The notes: a model not told the origin generated them from the sequence alone. Shown: positions 10,760 to 22,639, counted from the first letter of the stretch. The stretch: DNA of 64,000 nt from Podocnemis expansa (GCA_007922195.1 ML681971.1:18486369-18550368); one strand, 5' to 3'. Program-made: numbers and translations.

Positions 10760-13150
10760 TCTTCTTCAAGTGCTGCTCAGATACATTCAGCAATAGATGT
10801 ATCTGTGTGGCAGCTCACGATTGGTTAGAAACCCTTTTGCCCTAGCTTGTCAGAAAAGCGCTGGCGGCCACCACCCCCTCGCCACCCCGTTGGCTATATA
10901 TGTGGTCGCTGCCCGGCCCCTCCTCAGTTCCATCTTTTCTGCCTCAGCGATGGTTCCTGGAACAGCCTGCTCCTTGTGACTTCACAAGCAGCCTGTCTCT
11001 CCCTTTTATGAACCTCCAGCTCAGCTGGGAACACCTTTTGTGGACATCGTTCCACAGAAGAGCGCTTCTCCTATCAAGCATCCAGTCTTGGAGCAGGAAC
11101 ATTGCTCTTACTTGCTGCCTGCCATGCCGGGCTTTAAACCTTGTGTGGCCTGCAGCAAGGCCTTCCCGTGGGACGACCCCCACGAGAAGTGCCTCCGGTG
11201 CCTGGGCGAAAGCCACTTAGTCACCGTTTGCTCCATTTGTCAATCCTTCAAACCTTGGACGATAAAGGACAGGGAGCAGAGGCGCTGTACACTGGCCTCA
11301 GGGCATGTGCAGCAGCCCATCTCCGAAGCTTCGGGGTGTCCTCTGGTACTGCATGCCAGTTCAGCATTGGAGCCCTCCCAGCGCCACTCTCCCACAGAGC
11401 ACAAAAAGACCAGCTTAGTACCGGTGTCGGTACCAAGGCGTTGGTGCCGATCTCACTCCTCCTCGTGGGAGTTGCAGTGGGACCTGCAGGAGTTGGTGCC
11501 GATCCCTGCCATGCCAGAGGCCTTTGAGGCAGCAAGGACACTCCTCCTTCTGCCAACACCTCCTACCCCAGTATCTCCAAAGATGAGGGGTAAACTAGGC
11601 CCTGCTTCCGGTGCCTGATTGCCCTGCAAGTGGCACTGACCACCAACTTGAATCTCGGTGCCAAGTTCCACGTTATCGGGCTCTCCCATGCAAGAGGGCC
11701 CCAGTACTACCAAGTCCTCTCCTTGGCACCATATTATGCTGCCCTCACTGGCACAGCGGTTGCAGTCCTGAGAGGTCTCCTGGTCTCCGAGTCTGGAGGA
11801 GGGTTCCCAGAGGGGTGGCAAACACCCACGCCAATGGCCTCCAGCACTGTCTCCTTATAGGTACCAGCCCCAGGAATGGTCCTACAGTACCACTTGCCCC
11901 AGCTTGGCACTGGTTCCTCCAGCACTGGACAGGGCCTTAAACCCCATGCCCTGTTCCTACACTGGAGATCTTACTGCGCATTTTGCCCTCCTCTAAGAGC
12001 GTACCCTTGGTTCCATATGCTGATTCAGGTCGGCTGATGAGGTATCTTGTTTTAATAGGTGATAGCCTACTGCTTAATGCCTCCTTGCGACTTGCCCTGG
12101 TGGACCAGTAAAGGTCTCGCTTTCTTCTCTCCCTTCCTTTCCCTCTCGCTCTTCTGGGTTCAAGTCCACTACTAGATGAGTTTCTCTGGGTCACACTAAT
12201 TCCCCATTGCCAGTTTACGAGCTTATTATAGTCTTAAGGCCAGAGAATGTCATGGGCTCTTGCGCCTTCACAGTTGCATTCCACCGACTGCTTGGGTTCA
12301 CAGTTGAAGATGACTTCCTGACCGTGATTGGGTAACTCTGTCTCCATTTGACACCTTGCAATCAGGTGAAGTTAAGGTGACAATGCTTCTCACATTGGCA
12401 GGTCAGAGACCTTCGAGTGACAAAAGCCTCTCATCTTTTCCTCTATCTTGCGGGTTTCCTTACCTGGGTCCTGGTCTTTATACTGCTCATGTCCACACTT
12501 AAAGACGTCTCACTGACTATGATTCGGTAACTGCGTTTTCGTGTTCACTTTTCTATGATAAGGTGACATAGGCTGCCATTGCCCCTGCTGTTTGCAGGCC
12601 AGGGAGCACTTGAACTGCATTGGCCTTTATTCTTCCCTGTTGGTCAGACTGTTCTATTTCATGGTTTTTCCCTTGCCTGCGTCACAGTCCTTACAATGAC
12701 ACCTTGGGTACTTCCTTTGTTGCCTGGGTCTCTGACCCTTATGGGGAGGTCACTATGCTGAAGGTGGGAAAGAACCACCTTCTCCCACCATCCATCAGCA
12801 TGGCTAGCAGTCACGTATTACTGAATGTATCTGAGAAGTGCTTGAAGAAGAACAGTGTGTTACTTACCAGCAACTATCCTTCTTCAAGATGGGCTGCTCA
12901 GATTCATTCACAACCCTCCCACTATCCCTGCAACTCAGAGTTGGTGACTTCTAGGGACTGAGGAGGGGCCAGGCGGCAGCCACATATATAGCCATGGGGT
13001 GGCGAGGCGGCGGTGGCTGCCAGTCCTTTTCTGACAAGCAAGGCAAAAGGGTTTCCGACCAATTGTGTGCTGCGGCATGGATACACCTATTACTGAATAA
13101 ATCCAAGCAGCCCATTTCAAAGAAGGACAGTTACTGGTAAGTAACCCACC
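10760..13150 (+). mobile_element. DIRS-like element A: gag-only, internally deleted
   Basis: The left terminal repeat begins CTTCTTCAAGTGCTGCTCAG and runs through a TATATATG promoter-like stretch near 10890. The right end (12960-13140) is its inverted copy, including AGCCACATATATAGCC and GACAAGCAAGGCAAAAGGGT. Between them, 12800-12930 repeats both junction motifs (GTGCTTGAAGAAGAAC, then CCTTCTTCAAGATGGGCTGC). That matches the internal complementary region found near the 3' end of DIRS elements. The interior carries one gag-type frame (11124-11618), then about 1.2 kb without coding similarity. Reverse transcriptase, RNase H and recombinase are absent. It is in the same orientation as PITPNM3. 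Confidence 0.75.
11124..11618 (+). pseudogene. DIRS-like gag N-terminal frame (element A)
   Basis: A 164-codon open frame starting MPGFKPCVACSKAFPWDDP. A cysteine/histidine array follows in the order C-x2-C, H-x2-C-x2-C, H and C-x2-C, over roughly residues 7-38. The array suggests a zinc-binding fold in the DIRS ORF1 product, and equivalent starts occur in elements B, C and D. After about residue 60 the sequence becomes Ser/Pro-rich and loses recognisable structure, and no C-terminal gag domain follows. The start was chosen at the ATG shared by all four copies. The in-frame extension back to 11040 lies in the untranslated leader. It is probably a truncated, non-functional gag. Confidence 0.65.
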
Positions 13151-14044
13151 ATTCCCTGTACCATTGCATATGGAAACAGAGCTTAGGGGAACTCCTTTGT
13201 GTCTAATCAACACCACAGTCCGTCCCAGCTGAATTACTGTAAAAGACAAAAATTAGCTGGCTTTTATTAATACAGCCAGAGAACTCTTGGTGGAGTGATA
13301 CAGTGGAAGTTGTGTAAATTCATCCTGGAAGTAACTCCATTGAATTCAATTAAGCTACAGCAGAGGTGAATTTTGTTTCCTTATGTTGACTTCAAACCTG
13401 GTAGAGTGCATGTCACAGTATTTCTCCGTCATAAAGAGTGCTTTGTTATTTTTCTCTACGATTCATAAGAATGTGCTGTTGCTATGATCTCACCGTAGAA
13501 TGCAGCCTTCCTGTGTAGTTGTCAGAGTGGTGTGAGGTTACATTTTAGTTCAGATCACAGTTGAAATCTGGTCTCTTTCAGTTTGTAAGAACTCTAGAAC
13601 AGCCCTGTTACTTGAGATAACATATGGGATAAGATCACAGATTTGTTCAAAAACCTTTATTGCAGATTTTTATCATAGCCCTTTTATTGCATTTTAACTG
13701 CTCTTTATTCCGATCACGTTTATGTACATATATAGTTATCTATAAAATAAAAGAGAGGATTCTTCTGGCGTAGTGATGGATAGGAAGCTAGGAGAGGGAG
13801 GTGAATGGAGCGGTCTTGGCATTATGAGACGCATTTAAGTCATATTGCTCCAGAACTTGATTACTTCCTCTGCATATCATTCCTCAAATGTAGAATGAAT
13901 TGACATTTTGAACCTACTACCTAGATATGAGTGAGCAACAAAATTTCAAAGGATATGTTTGCTTTGCATTAAAAGGCTTCAATTATGCATTCAGTGTGAC
14001 TGCAGCTCCTGGTTGCTCATGACATAAACCCCCTCCAACCCTGC

Positions 14045-14285
14045 ATCATATATTACAGTAGTGCACAGAGGCCCCAGGTAAGACAGGGTCCCCATTGTGC
14101 TGGGTGCTGAACAGACACATCCCTGTCCCACGGAGCTAAAAAGTCTAAATGGGCAGAACTTTGATGGGAAAAGGAAGCCAAGAGGTGAAGCAATTTATGG
14201 AGCTGGTCATAGTCAAAGCTGGGAACAGAATGCAGGTCTCCTGAGTCCCACATGGGTGCCCCATCCATTGGATCACCTGCTTCTC
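14045..14285 (+). repeat. Ancient LINE/MIR-type interspersed repeat
   Basis: Diverged copy with the block order CAGAGGCCCCAGGTAAGACA, CCCCATTGTGCTGGGTGCTG, CATCCCTGTCCCACGGAGCT, AGGTCTCCTGAGTCCCA and ATTGGATCACCTGCTTCTC. Opposite-strand relatives occur at 26640-26745 and, very weakly, at 52435-52510. I recognise this as a common amniote interspersed repeat but cannot fix its family name. Confidence 0.6.
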
Positions 14286-14591
14286 AAGCTAGATTGTGGC
14301 ATTTGCACACATATGCATGGTTCCAGGTGGGTAGCTGCCCCAGTGACATTTGGCATCCACAGTGCTGATGCAGGCAGGCTGCTTCTAGGCTGCATTTTCA
14401 GGAATGGCAAATAATGTACACTTTAAAAATATGCAACCTAAGTCCCTCTGGTGTCAATGGCTATGCTGGAAGGAGGCACCGGTGTCTCTGGCCCCTTTCA
14501 TTTGTGGAATGCCTGAGATTGCTCATGCTTCGAGAACAGAATCAGCAGTGCTCTGTCTATCTCTGGGCCATCACATTGGCAACTGTCTAGA

Positions 14592-14740
14592 CTAAGTTAC
14601 AAAGGGGTCGCTGTGTTGGTCTAGTTCAGCAAAACAAGTGAGGAGTCTTGTGGTGGGATTTTCTCCCACAAAAGCTCATGTGATAAATAAATATGTTAGT
14701 CTTTAAATGCCATAGTACTCCTTGTTTGTTTCACCTAGAC
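14592..14740. repeat. Penelope-like repeat, inverted arrangement
   Basis: The left part (AAAGGGGTCGCTGTGTTGGT, then CTAGTTCAGCAAAACAAG) is the family head. It switches directly to the opposite strand at TGGGATTTTCTCCCACAAAA, followed by GCTCATG, TTAGTCTTTAAATGCC and CTCCTTGTTTGTTT. The head-to-head switch is the same geometry as at 7912-8122. Confidence 0.7.
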
Positions 14741-14794
14741 TAAGTGTTTGATCTGACTCTTTCTTTGTCTAACACAGGAACTGGGGGTGGTTCT

Positions 14795-15085
14795 GTTAGG
14801 TTATGTCTATACCGACGGTGGCAATTTTGCTGCCGTCAGTTCGCCCTTCTGGGAGCGGATCGTGGCGAGTATGAACTTGCCATGCAGCTCCTGGAAGTTG
14901 GCCCTGGAAAGCCTGGGGGCTACGGGGCATAGCAAAAGGCCAACTGCAAGGGACTTGCAGTTGGCTTTTCCCTAATGTGTAGTGGCGGCTTTAAAAGTTG
15001 CCGCTAGTTATGCAAGGAATTTTACATTCCTTGAGTAACTGGTGGTTGACTGCCGCTGAATTTGCCCTAAGTGTAGACTAGGGCT
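14795..15085. mobile_element. Hairpin-rich miniature DNA element
   Basis: The left end GTTATGTCTATACC and the right end (GTGTAGACTAGGGC on the + strand) form imperfect inverted repeats; similarity continues about 35 bp inward through a GGCAAATT-type block. The interior folds repeatedly. 14814-14837 forms a wobble-containing hairpin. 14939-14950 pairs perfectly with 14954-14965 over a 3-nt loop. 14985-14989 pairs with 15000-15004. 15013-15020 pairs perfectly with 15026-15033. No coding similarity and no clear target-site duplication were found. Confidence 0.55.
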
Positions 15086-15771
15086 TGGTAATGCAAGGGA
15101 ACAGTGCAGACTGTATGCAAACAAAATTGATACAGCCAGAGATGCTATCGTGGTAAATTCCCCCATCCTTTTAATGGCTCAAAGCTGGTGGAAACAGAGG
15201 AAACAAAGTCATTGGAAATTCATTCTGATTTTGATTAGAGGCATGAGAAGGTGGTGTAAGAGCCGGGGGGAGAGGCAGACACAACTCTTAAATTAGCTGG
15301 ATCCTCTGCTGATTTCAGCACTCCATAAGTATCATTTTATGCATGACTTGGGAGTCAGGTGTAGTTAGCTTCACTTTGTGTCGCTCTCCTCCATAAGGAG
15401 AAAATGCTTTGTGAGCTACAATTTCTTTCTGCCTCTTGTGTAAAAACACATTAGAGGAACCACTGTGAATCATTAGTAGCAGGGCATCCCAGTTAGAGCG
15501 CACAATGGCTCCATGCTTCCATGTCCCCATCCGTAAAATAGGTGGATATTTGCTGACCTCACACTGGGGTTGCGATGCTTGAAAAAGGTAGAATATCTTT
15601 GTTACTGTCAGGCACAGTGCTGTATCCTACAGATATCCCTTAGAAACAGGAGGCTAACTCTTCAATCTGCTCTATGTGAAAGTGGGCCAGATTCTCAGTT
15701 GTTGTAAATCAGCCTGACTATATTGACTTTGGTGGAGCTATACTGATTTACATTTGCGGAGATTGTTTGTT

Positions 15772-15888
15772 TGTATAGATTTTTCCCTGTAAGGGTTTTA
15801 ATGGTTACCTTGTATTGTGCTGTGAACCCGTGGTCTGCCTTGGGGCTGCGTTCCTGCCCCAGAAAGGGCTTATAGAAGAGTTCATTTA
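15772..15888 (+). repeat. Interspersed repeat copy 1
   Basis: Shares with 16536-16682 the series TTTTTCCCTGTAAGG, TTTTAATG, TTGTGCTGTGAACC, TCTGCCTTGGGGCTGCGTTC and CTGCCCCAGAA. The other copy has about 30 extra bases in the middle. No family was assigned. Confidence 0.65.
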
Positions 15889-16535
15889 GATTTTTACAGG
15901 CTGCTCATTTGTATTCCCATTGGCTTTCTGAAACGGTGAACACATTCAGCTTTTAACAAGTGCAAGCATGAAACTAACTAGATTGAAAATGAATTGCAAT
16001 TCATTCCTCTTCCAGGCTGGGAACCTAATGCAGCCATTTAACTGTCTGTCTCTGCTGTAACCTGAAGTATAGGGGTGAGAGTGAGAAACTAACCTGAGAA
16101 GACTCATTAAGCTATAAAGATGTGGATGGAAATGAACTTATGCAAGGATGGGGAGTGAGGGATAAGGTAGTGCTGTTCAATCAAATGCTGTTCTGATCAC
16201 AGTGAGATGATTAATTTGGATGGTTTAAGGCATTTCACTTCCTTTATTAATATTTAATTTGTCTCCCATATCTCTTCCATTATGCATTTTTCTGCAGGCT
16301 CAGTGTAACATGGGGAAGAGCATGGTGCTATAAATAGTTTCAGACTGGCCACACGCACACTAACTATATCTTTGGATAATATTGGAGTTTTTCCATTTCT
16401 TAAAATAACCCCAAATCCCATTATTTTCTCCTGCAAGAGAGGTTTCAGTAGTAAGATTTCAACCTGGCCTTGATTTGAATCAAACAAATGCCTTAATTTG
16501 AAAAGCAATCCTAACCCAGCAAAGGTTATATTTAT

Positions 16536-16682
16536 GTTGTAGGGATTTTTCACTGTAAGGACTTTAATGAGTGTGGGGCTTTGTTCTCTGACACTTCCCT
16601 CCCCATGTTGTGCTGTGAACCAGTAGTCAGCCTTGCTGCTGTGTTCCTGCCCCAGAAGGGGTTGCATTTCAGCCATGGGGAA
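16536..16682 (+). repeat. Interspersed repeat copy 2
   Basis: Second, longer copy of the repeat at 15772-15888: GGATTTTTCACTGTAAGGAC, TTTAATGAGTGTGGGG, TTGTGCTGTGAACCAGTAG and GTGTTCCTGCCCCAGAAGGG. The - strand frame 16254-16676 overlaps it and is not considered a gene. Confidence 0.65.
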
Positions 16683-17180
16683 GGTCAGGATCTGTGAGTA
16701 TAATAAAATCCTGTGGTTAGCAAAGATCCCTTTAGAATCTCATGACTCAGAGTTTAAAAGAAGTGTTGGAACTTTTACTAAGTTATGATTGTCATTTGGA
16801 CACCCTTGAAGGATTAAGTTGAGGTGTAGAGTCTTCACTCATTCATTAATCTGGGGGCTGTTACATCTCTTAATGAAAAGTAGCACTCTGAGCTTAAAGC
16901 TAACACCTTTCATTTAAGGATCTCAAAGCACTTCACAAAGGAGGGCAAGCATCATTCTTCAAGCGCTGCTCACATCATTCAGTTACAGATGTGTATGTGC
17001 CACAGTACATGGTAGCTTGGAAGGTCTTTTAGCCTTAGCCTGTCAGGTCAGGGCAGACGGCCAACGCCCCCTCCGTGCCACGACCACAGCTATATAGGTG
17101 GCTGTGACTCTGACCATCCCAGTTCATTCTTTCTGCCCTCAGCAATGGTATTGGAATAGCCGAAACTTGCAGAAGTAAGT

Positions 17181-18993
17181 GTGTCTCCTTGTTTATTTAC
17201 AATAACAATGTTGGGGTTTAAGCCTTGCCCATCATGCTGCAAAACCTTCCTGATCAATGACACCCATCAGAAATGTCTCTTGTGCCTCAGTGAGTCGCAC
17301 CTCATGGAAAATTGCTCCATCTGCAAGTCCTTTAAGCGGAAGATGCACAAGGACACGGAGCGGAGGTTGCGCAACCGTGCCCAAGATCGAATATCCCTCA
17401 GCAAGCGCCTGATACACCTCTCACACTGAATGCTCTGCCGGCTCCGCATGCAAATTCTGCACTGGAACCTGTCTGGCGCTGCTCTCCAGCTCAGAATATG
17501 AAGCTGCGATCGGCATCCGACTCAGCACCGATACGGCACCATTTAGCACTGCCCCTGGACACCTCTTATCAGGAATTGGAACCAAGGCACCTTTCGGTAC
17601 CATTGACGCTGGAACCCCTTGCAGCAGCTCAGGCCCTGCTCCAGGCACTGGCTCTGGTACCAGCCAAGAAAGCCAGGTCCAAGGGCAAGCCGGCACTTTC
17701 GATGAAGGAGTGGACAACGAGAGGCTTGTTACCACTTCCAGTGTCGACGCTATCGAGCCCTCCACCGGTACCGCAGAATGGTACCGAAGACCATTCGGAT
17801 GACCTCTCCTCCCAGCACTCATCCTGTGAGCACTCAGTACCATGCTCTCAGGGCTCAAGACAGCGGACGTCTAACTTGTCCTTGCTGACCTCTTCCTGCT
17901 CCACTCCTTGGTGCCCTGGATTTCCGAAAGCTCCGGAATGAAACCCCGGTACCAGTGGACAAGTGGGTAAGTGGCACTGGAAGCATTTACTCACACTCTT
18001 GTCAAGAGGAGGCATGGGCCTGGCAATGCTGGTGTGGGTGAAACAGCGGAGCTCCAGATGTGATGATGTGGGGCTGGTGGGCACACAGAGGGAAAGGGGC
18101 TGCTCCCGCTCCCGTCCCCATCAACCCACAGCTCTAGGCTCCTCCAATGACTGGTCACAGGAATGGCTGGATTGGACGGCTGACGATGACCCTGTCTCTT
18201 GGCACCTGTCAGCACCGTCATTGACCCAAACTCCCAACTCATTGGACCTATCTGATGACAAACCCAACCTGGACTCCATCCGGTGCAGTAGATCATGGGT
18301 CCCTTCGTCCTCTTCCCCGGATGAGGATATCTTTCAAAGACTCTTGGCATACAGGGACAACCCCAGCACACAGCAGAAGCTGCTTCATCGCATGGCAACA
18401 AACCTCAACTTGGATTTGGGGGTGGTCAAGGAGGAGTGTGACACCCTCTTTGATGTGGGTGACACTGCCCCACCTGCAAAGGTTTCTGTTCCCTCCATGA
18501 AGTGGTGTACAGTACTGCGAGGGCACAGTGGCAACCCCCATCACTAATCCCTCCTGTGTCCAAGGTGGCAGATCGGAGGTACCATGTTCCCTCTGATAAG
18601 TTCGCATTCCTCTTCCACCACTCTATGCCAGGGTCACTGGTGGTGGACGCAGTTAACCAGAAGGAAAGGCAGGGCCACCAGGCTTTACCGCTAAGAACAA
18701 GGCTGTCCCAGCAGATGCAATTGATCATACAGGGCCTACTATTCGAAGGCCCTGCTCTCTTTGCTGAGTCCACGGACTCAAAACTGCATGGAACGAAAGA
18801 CTCTAGGGCTACCCTTAAGTTCCTAGGCACGTACATGCTGCCACCTGTTAGGCGCACCTTCTGGTCCCAGCAGCTACTCCAAAAAGAGCCTCAGAGCTGC
18901 AACAGCACACCCAGATTCAGCGCTCCCATTCCTGGTCCTACCAATACCCCCAACGCCAATACAGAGGTCTGGATAGTGATAAGATCTGCCTAG
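17181..18993 (+). pseudogene. DIRS-like gag (element B), frameshifted
   Basis: The N-terminal frame (17181-17429) includes MLGFKPCPSCCKTFLINDTH and the same Cys/His array as in elements A, C and D. Coding then passes to other frames at 17498-17941, 17963-18547 and 18502-18993, so at least three frame changes separate the parts. The middle is Ser/Pro-rich. The last part contains KFAFLFHHSMPGSLVVDAV and a Gln/Leu-rich stretch, matching the pre-RT region of DIRS ORF1/2. It is not translatable as one protein. Confidence 0.65.
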
Positions 18994-19814
18994 GTAGAGG
19001 CCAAAAATCCCAGGCCTCCTAGGCCAGTCATCAGGGACAAGGTACCACACATTCAGAGGAACAGAAGCAACACTTTTGACAGTCAGCCCGAGGGCAGCCT
19101 GACCACAGCCTTGACCCTAACTTTTGCCAACTGTTTGGCCTGGTACTCTCATCACTGGGCCAACATCACAACCAACCGATGGGTACCAGACACAGTCTTG
19201 AAGGGGTATCTCGTACAATTCTGGTCCACGCCTCGGTACAGAAAACTGCCCCCTTGCCTGAATCTTGGGAGCCGGGAACTAGACCTGATGCTTGAGAGAG
19301 AGTGCAAAAAACCCTCCCTCTGGGCCATAGAGAGGGTTCCAAGATAGAAGTGGGGAAAGGGGTCTTACTCCCGCTACTTTCTAGTTCCCAAGCCAAATGG
19401 AGATCTGAGACCCATCCTAGACCTCAGCGCTCTAAACAAGCATAGAAGGAAAATAAAATTTCATATGGTTTCCCTATCACAGACCATCTCATCTCTGGAT
19501 TATGAGGATTGGTTTGCGGTCCTCAGTCTAAAGGACACTTACTTTCACATAGTGATACACCCCCGCCACAGAAGGTTTCTAAGGGGTTTCTAAGGTTCAT
19601 GGGGTGGTGGTGGGGAGATGCTTCCAGTTCATGTCACTCGCTTTCGGCCTTTCCTTGGCCCCCAGGGTGTTCACAAAGTGCATGGTGGCAGTTGCTGTGC
19701 ACCTGTGCCGGCAGGCTATAAAGATATACCCCTACCTAGACAACTCACTAATAAAAGGGAAATCAAAAGCCCAGGTTGAACACAGCATCAGAGTAGTGAG
19801 TCAGCTGTGCAAGT

Positions 19815-21137
19815 TGTGACAGACTGCTCCCCAGATCCAGTCCAGTGTGCTGCTATGACCTCCCAATTCCCAGTCCTGAACCCCAATTCACCCTGCTTTG
19901 CCAAGTGACCACTGAGTCAGTCCACTCAGCCTCTTGCATGCAATTGGTCTCAGGCAGTGGGTGTATGCCCCCAGCTACTCAAGGGACAGTCCCCCAGCAA
20001 GTACCCCTGGCCCCAGTTACTACACCAGGAGCCACTGTCTACAGAGACTGGAAACCACTCCCAGCCACCACACATTCAAAGTCTGTCCATTTAACAAAGA
20101 AATGGATTGTGCCCAGCCTAGGGTTACCAGATACCAAAATATGGAAAGGAGGACAGGGAAGTGTGGAAAGGAGGACAGGGAAGTATGAAAAGGAGGACAA
20201 TGGAGGACACATGGAGAAAATGTAGTAGTAATGACATATTTTTCTGTTTCTGGGGGTCCTGGAATGATTCCTCCTAAAAATAGGGTGTTCCGGGGCATTC
20301 CAGGATACTTTAACCCCTGTAAGTAAAAGCCAGACAAAATCATGTTGTTTTTTTTTTAAAATGCCTGCTGGAAGGAGGACATGAAGGTAAAAAGGAGGAC
20401 ATGTCCTCCTTTCGCCGGACATTTGGTAACCCTAGCCCAGCCTCCTTCACTCACTCCCTCTAAAGATCACACAGCTTTAGGTAAAACAACTACTAGTTTA
20501 TTGATCAGATCATAATTCTAAATGAGAATATGGACAATCATGTCAGAATCACAGTATAAGTAAGTCAGGAGAGACCACAAGAAAATAAAAGGCAAAATAC
20601 TCATGCTAACCTAATACTTCTACTTAAACTAACCTCATAGGCCAAACAAGTTTATGCTCAAGGTGTTTGGCTGTTAGATGTTTGCACAGCCAGTCTCTGC
20701 CTGAGGCCAGGCGGGACCCAGATCTTGCTTGAAGTTGTTTCAAGATGAAGAGTCCCAATTCAAAAGTCACTGAATCTTCCAGGTGTCTGTTTATCTCCCT
20801 TTCTGGGCAGAGGTGATCCCTTTGTCTCTTCACAGACGCCTCCATTAGCATACCTTTGTCCCTTCCAGCTAGTTGTTTGCTCACTGCTACTGGGAGAGAC
20901 AGACCTCTGTCTGTTCTCTAATCCCTGAGCCATAGAAAGCATGTTACATGTTTGTTCACCCGTATGAAGTTGTAGGAAATATATCATCATAGAAATCATG
21001 TAGAAGGGGTCAGTAGCATCCATAAAGAAACATTGCATGGTGTAATTGGCAGCAAATCATACAATTCCAGTGTTTAAGTGAACAGGAAAATCACGTAGAT
21101 CATAACCCATGGTGCACAGATGTGCACACCATGAAAT
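19815..21137 (+). mobile_element. LTR-like insertion inside the RT of element B, AAGT duplication
   Basis: The RT frame breaks after AAGT (19811-19814) and resumes in register at a second AAGT (21138-21141), consistent with a 4-bp target-site duplication. The insert starts TGTGACAGACTGC, typical of an LTR 5' end. It contains a TAGTTTATTGATCAGATC stretch and includes a 26-bp near-palindrome (21108-21133) near its end. The right edge does not end in the usual CA, so a solo LTR is likely but unproven. It carries no coding region of its own. A smaller element (20118-20435) sits within it. Confidence 0.6.
20118..20435 (+). mobile_element. Nested small DNA element with perfect 12-bp TIRs
   Basis: The ends CTAGGGTTACCA (20118-20129) and TGGTAACCCTAG (20424-20435) are exact inverted repeats. 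Direct repeats CCCAGC flank them at 20112-20117 and 20436-20441, suggesting a 6-bp target duplication. The interior has several GGAGGACA motifs toward both ends and a T-run near 20347. It lies inside the LTR-like insertion, which lies inside DIRS-like element B, which lies inside a PITPNM3 intron. A fragment of the same family opens the window (1-72). Confidence 0.75.
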
Positions 21138-21510
21138 AAGTACCTGGGGCTTTGCATAAATCAAGAAAAGTCAAAGCTCTCCCCATCCCAGGACATAGAG
21201 TTCATAGAAGCTGTCCTAGACTCCAAAAAAGGGAGAGCCTCCTTGCCCCACTCAAGATTTCGGTCCATTTGCACAGTCGTTGCAGAGCTGTGGAATGCCC
21301 AGGTAACCATGGCCCAACACTGTCTCCAGTGTCTTGGGTACATGGCTGCCTTCACTTCAGTGATAAGGACAGCCTGCCTGAGAATGAGACTGTTCCAGAT
21401 CTGGCTGTCCATACTGTTCCACCCACAGAGGCACCCTCTGTACAAGGTACTGTCGGTCCCCCCGTGAGATTCTGGCGACACTAGAGATCTGGAGGGATCC
21501 CCTCCTTGCC

Positions 21511-21901
21511 ATGGGAAGAATCTCTTTCGAGTTGTCAGACCCTTTGGTGACCCTGATCACCGATGCATCGGACTTGGAGGGACTTTCCACCCAAGGACAT
21601 TGGTCCTCCAGGGACAGACCCCTTCACATAAACGTGAAGGAGCTGCAGGCTATCACACTGCAGGACCTTTCTGGACAGGATAAAAGGCAAAATGGTGCAG
21701 ATCCTAATGGACAACACCATGGTCATGGTCTACATGAGCCACCAAGGGGGTGTCCGTTACCCAGCCCTCTGCATGGAGGCAGCCAGACTCTGGGAACTAG
21801 CCTTGAGGTACAGTTACACCCTGGTGGTGGCTCATGTGCTTGGGGTGGACAACAGCCTAGTGGACTCACTCAGTAGAACCCCTCTAACCCACCATGAGTG
21901 G
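21511..21901 (+). pseudogene. DIRS-like RNase H segment (element B)
   Basis: The first frame (21511-21680) has VTLITDASDLEG, carrying the first catalytic Asp, then INVKELQAI, carrying the Glu. A frame change near 21680-21692 leads to VQILMDNTMVMVYMSHQGG, with the third acidic residue, and HVLGVDNSLVDSLSR, with the last. All four RNase H acidic positions are therefore visible. The frame change and upstream breaks prevent expression. Confidence 0.75.
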
Positions 21902-21904
21902 TCC

Positions 21905-22317
21905 CTCCACAATACAGTGGTATCTCACCTAGTCAACAGGTGGGGAATACCCAAAGTGGACCTATTGCGACATGACAGAACTGCAAATGTTGTTGCTTCT
22001 GCTCCCTCAGAGGTCGGGAGGATGGATCGCTAATGATCGCCTTCCTGCTCCGTTGGTTGGGACCCCTGCTGTATGCCTTCCCACCAATCCTGCTCATGCA
22101 CAGGGTCCTCCTGAAGGTAAGGAGGGACAGAGGAAATGTGATATTAATAGCTACAGATTGGCCCAGACAGCACTGGTACTTGATCCTACAAGATCTATCA
22201 AAAAATGTACCACTCCACCTTCCCCTTTGGGTGGACCTCCTGACACAGAATTCGGGGCACCTGTGGCACCTGAACACTGGTCTCCTGCATGTGATGGCCT
22301 GGAGACTCCATGGCTAA
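21905..22317 (+). pseudogene. Segment at the DIRS methyltransferase-like position
   Basis: After the RNase H part come WSLHNTVVSHLVNRWGIPKV (21900s frame) and, in another frame, YAFPPILLMHRVLLKVRRD followed by ILIATDWPRQHWY. DIRS elements carry a Dam-like methyltransferase domain between RNase H and recombinase. The FPPI motif sits where a DPPY-like motif would be expected, but I do not see an intact catalytic motif. The assignment rests on position and general resemblance. Confidence 0.45.
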
Positions 22318-22639
22318 ATGAGCAGGAAAGACTGTGCTTAGCTAGGGTCAAGAGGGTACTAAGAGACCCTCCACTAGAGTTACCTATACAGCCAAATGGA
22401 AATGCTTTTCCAGCTGGGCAATAAGTAAAGGAGCTGTGCCTATATTAGTCCCTATACCCTTGATTACCTGCTAGACTTCAGAGATAAAGGCCTCTCCCTT
22501 TCCTCACTGAAAGTCCATCTAGCAGCAATTTCAGCATTCCATGATAAGGGGAAGGCATTCTGGTTTTCTCCCAACTTACCTTCTCCAGATTCCTGAAGGG
22601 GTTTGAGTCTTCCCACAACCCCGTGAACCTGTTCCACAA

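Larger units (their letters stand above)
19345..21500 (+). pseudogene. DIRS-like reverse transcriptase, interrupted
   Basis: From about 19360 the frame reads YFLVPKPNGDLRPILDLSAL, the RT finger motif, then a motif A region VLSLKDTYFHIVIHP. A frame change near 19580-19600 leads to FGLSLAPRVFTKCM and a YPYLDN motif (19733-19744). Two catalytic positions differ from the norm: the motif A Asp is Ser (19525-19527), and the second Asp of YLDD is Asn (19742-19744). The frame then stops at the LTR-like insertion (19815-21137) and resumes at 21141 with LGLCINQEKSKLSPSQDIEF. The protein is clearly dead. Confidence 0.8.
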
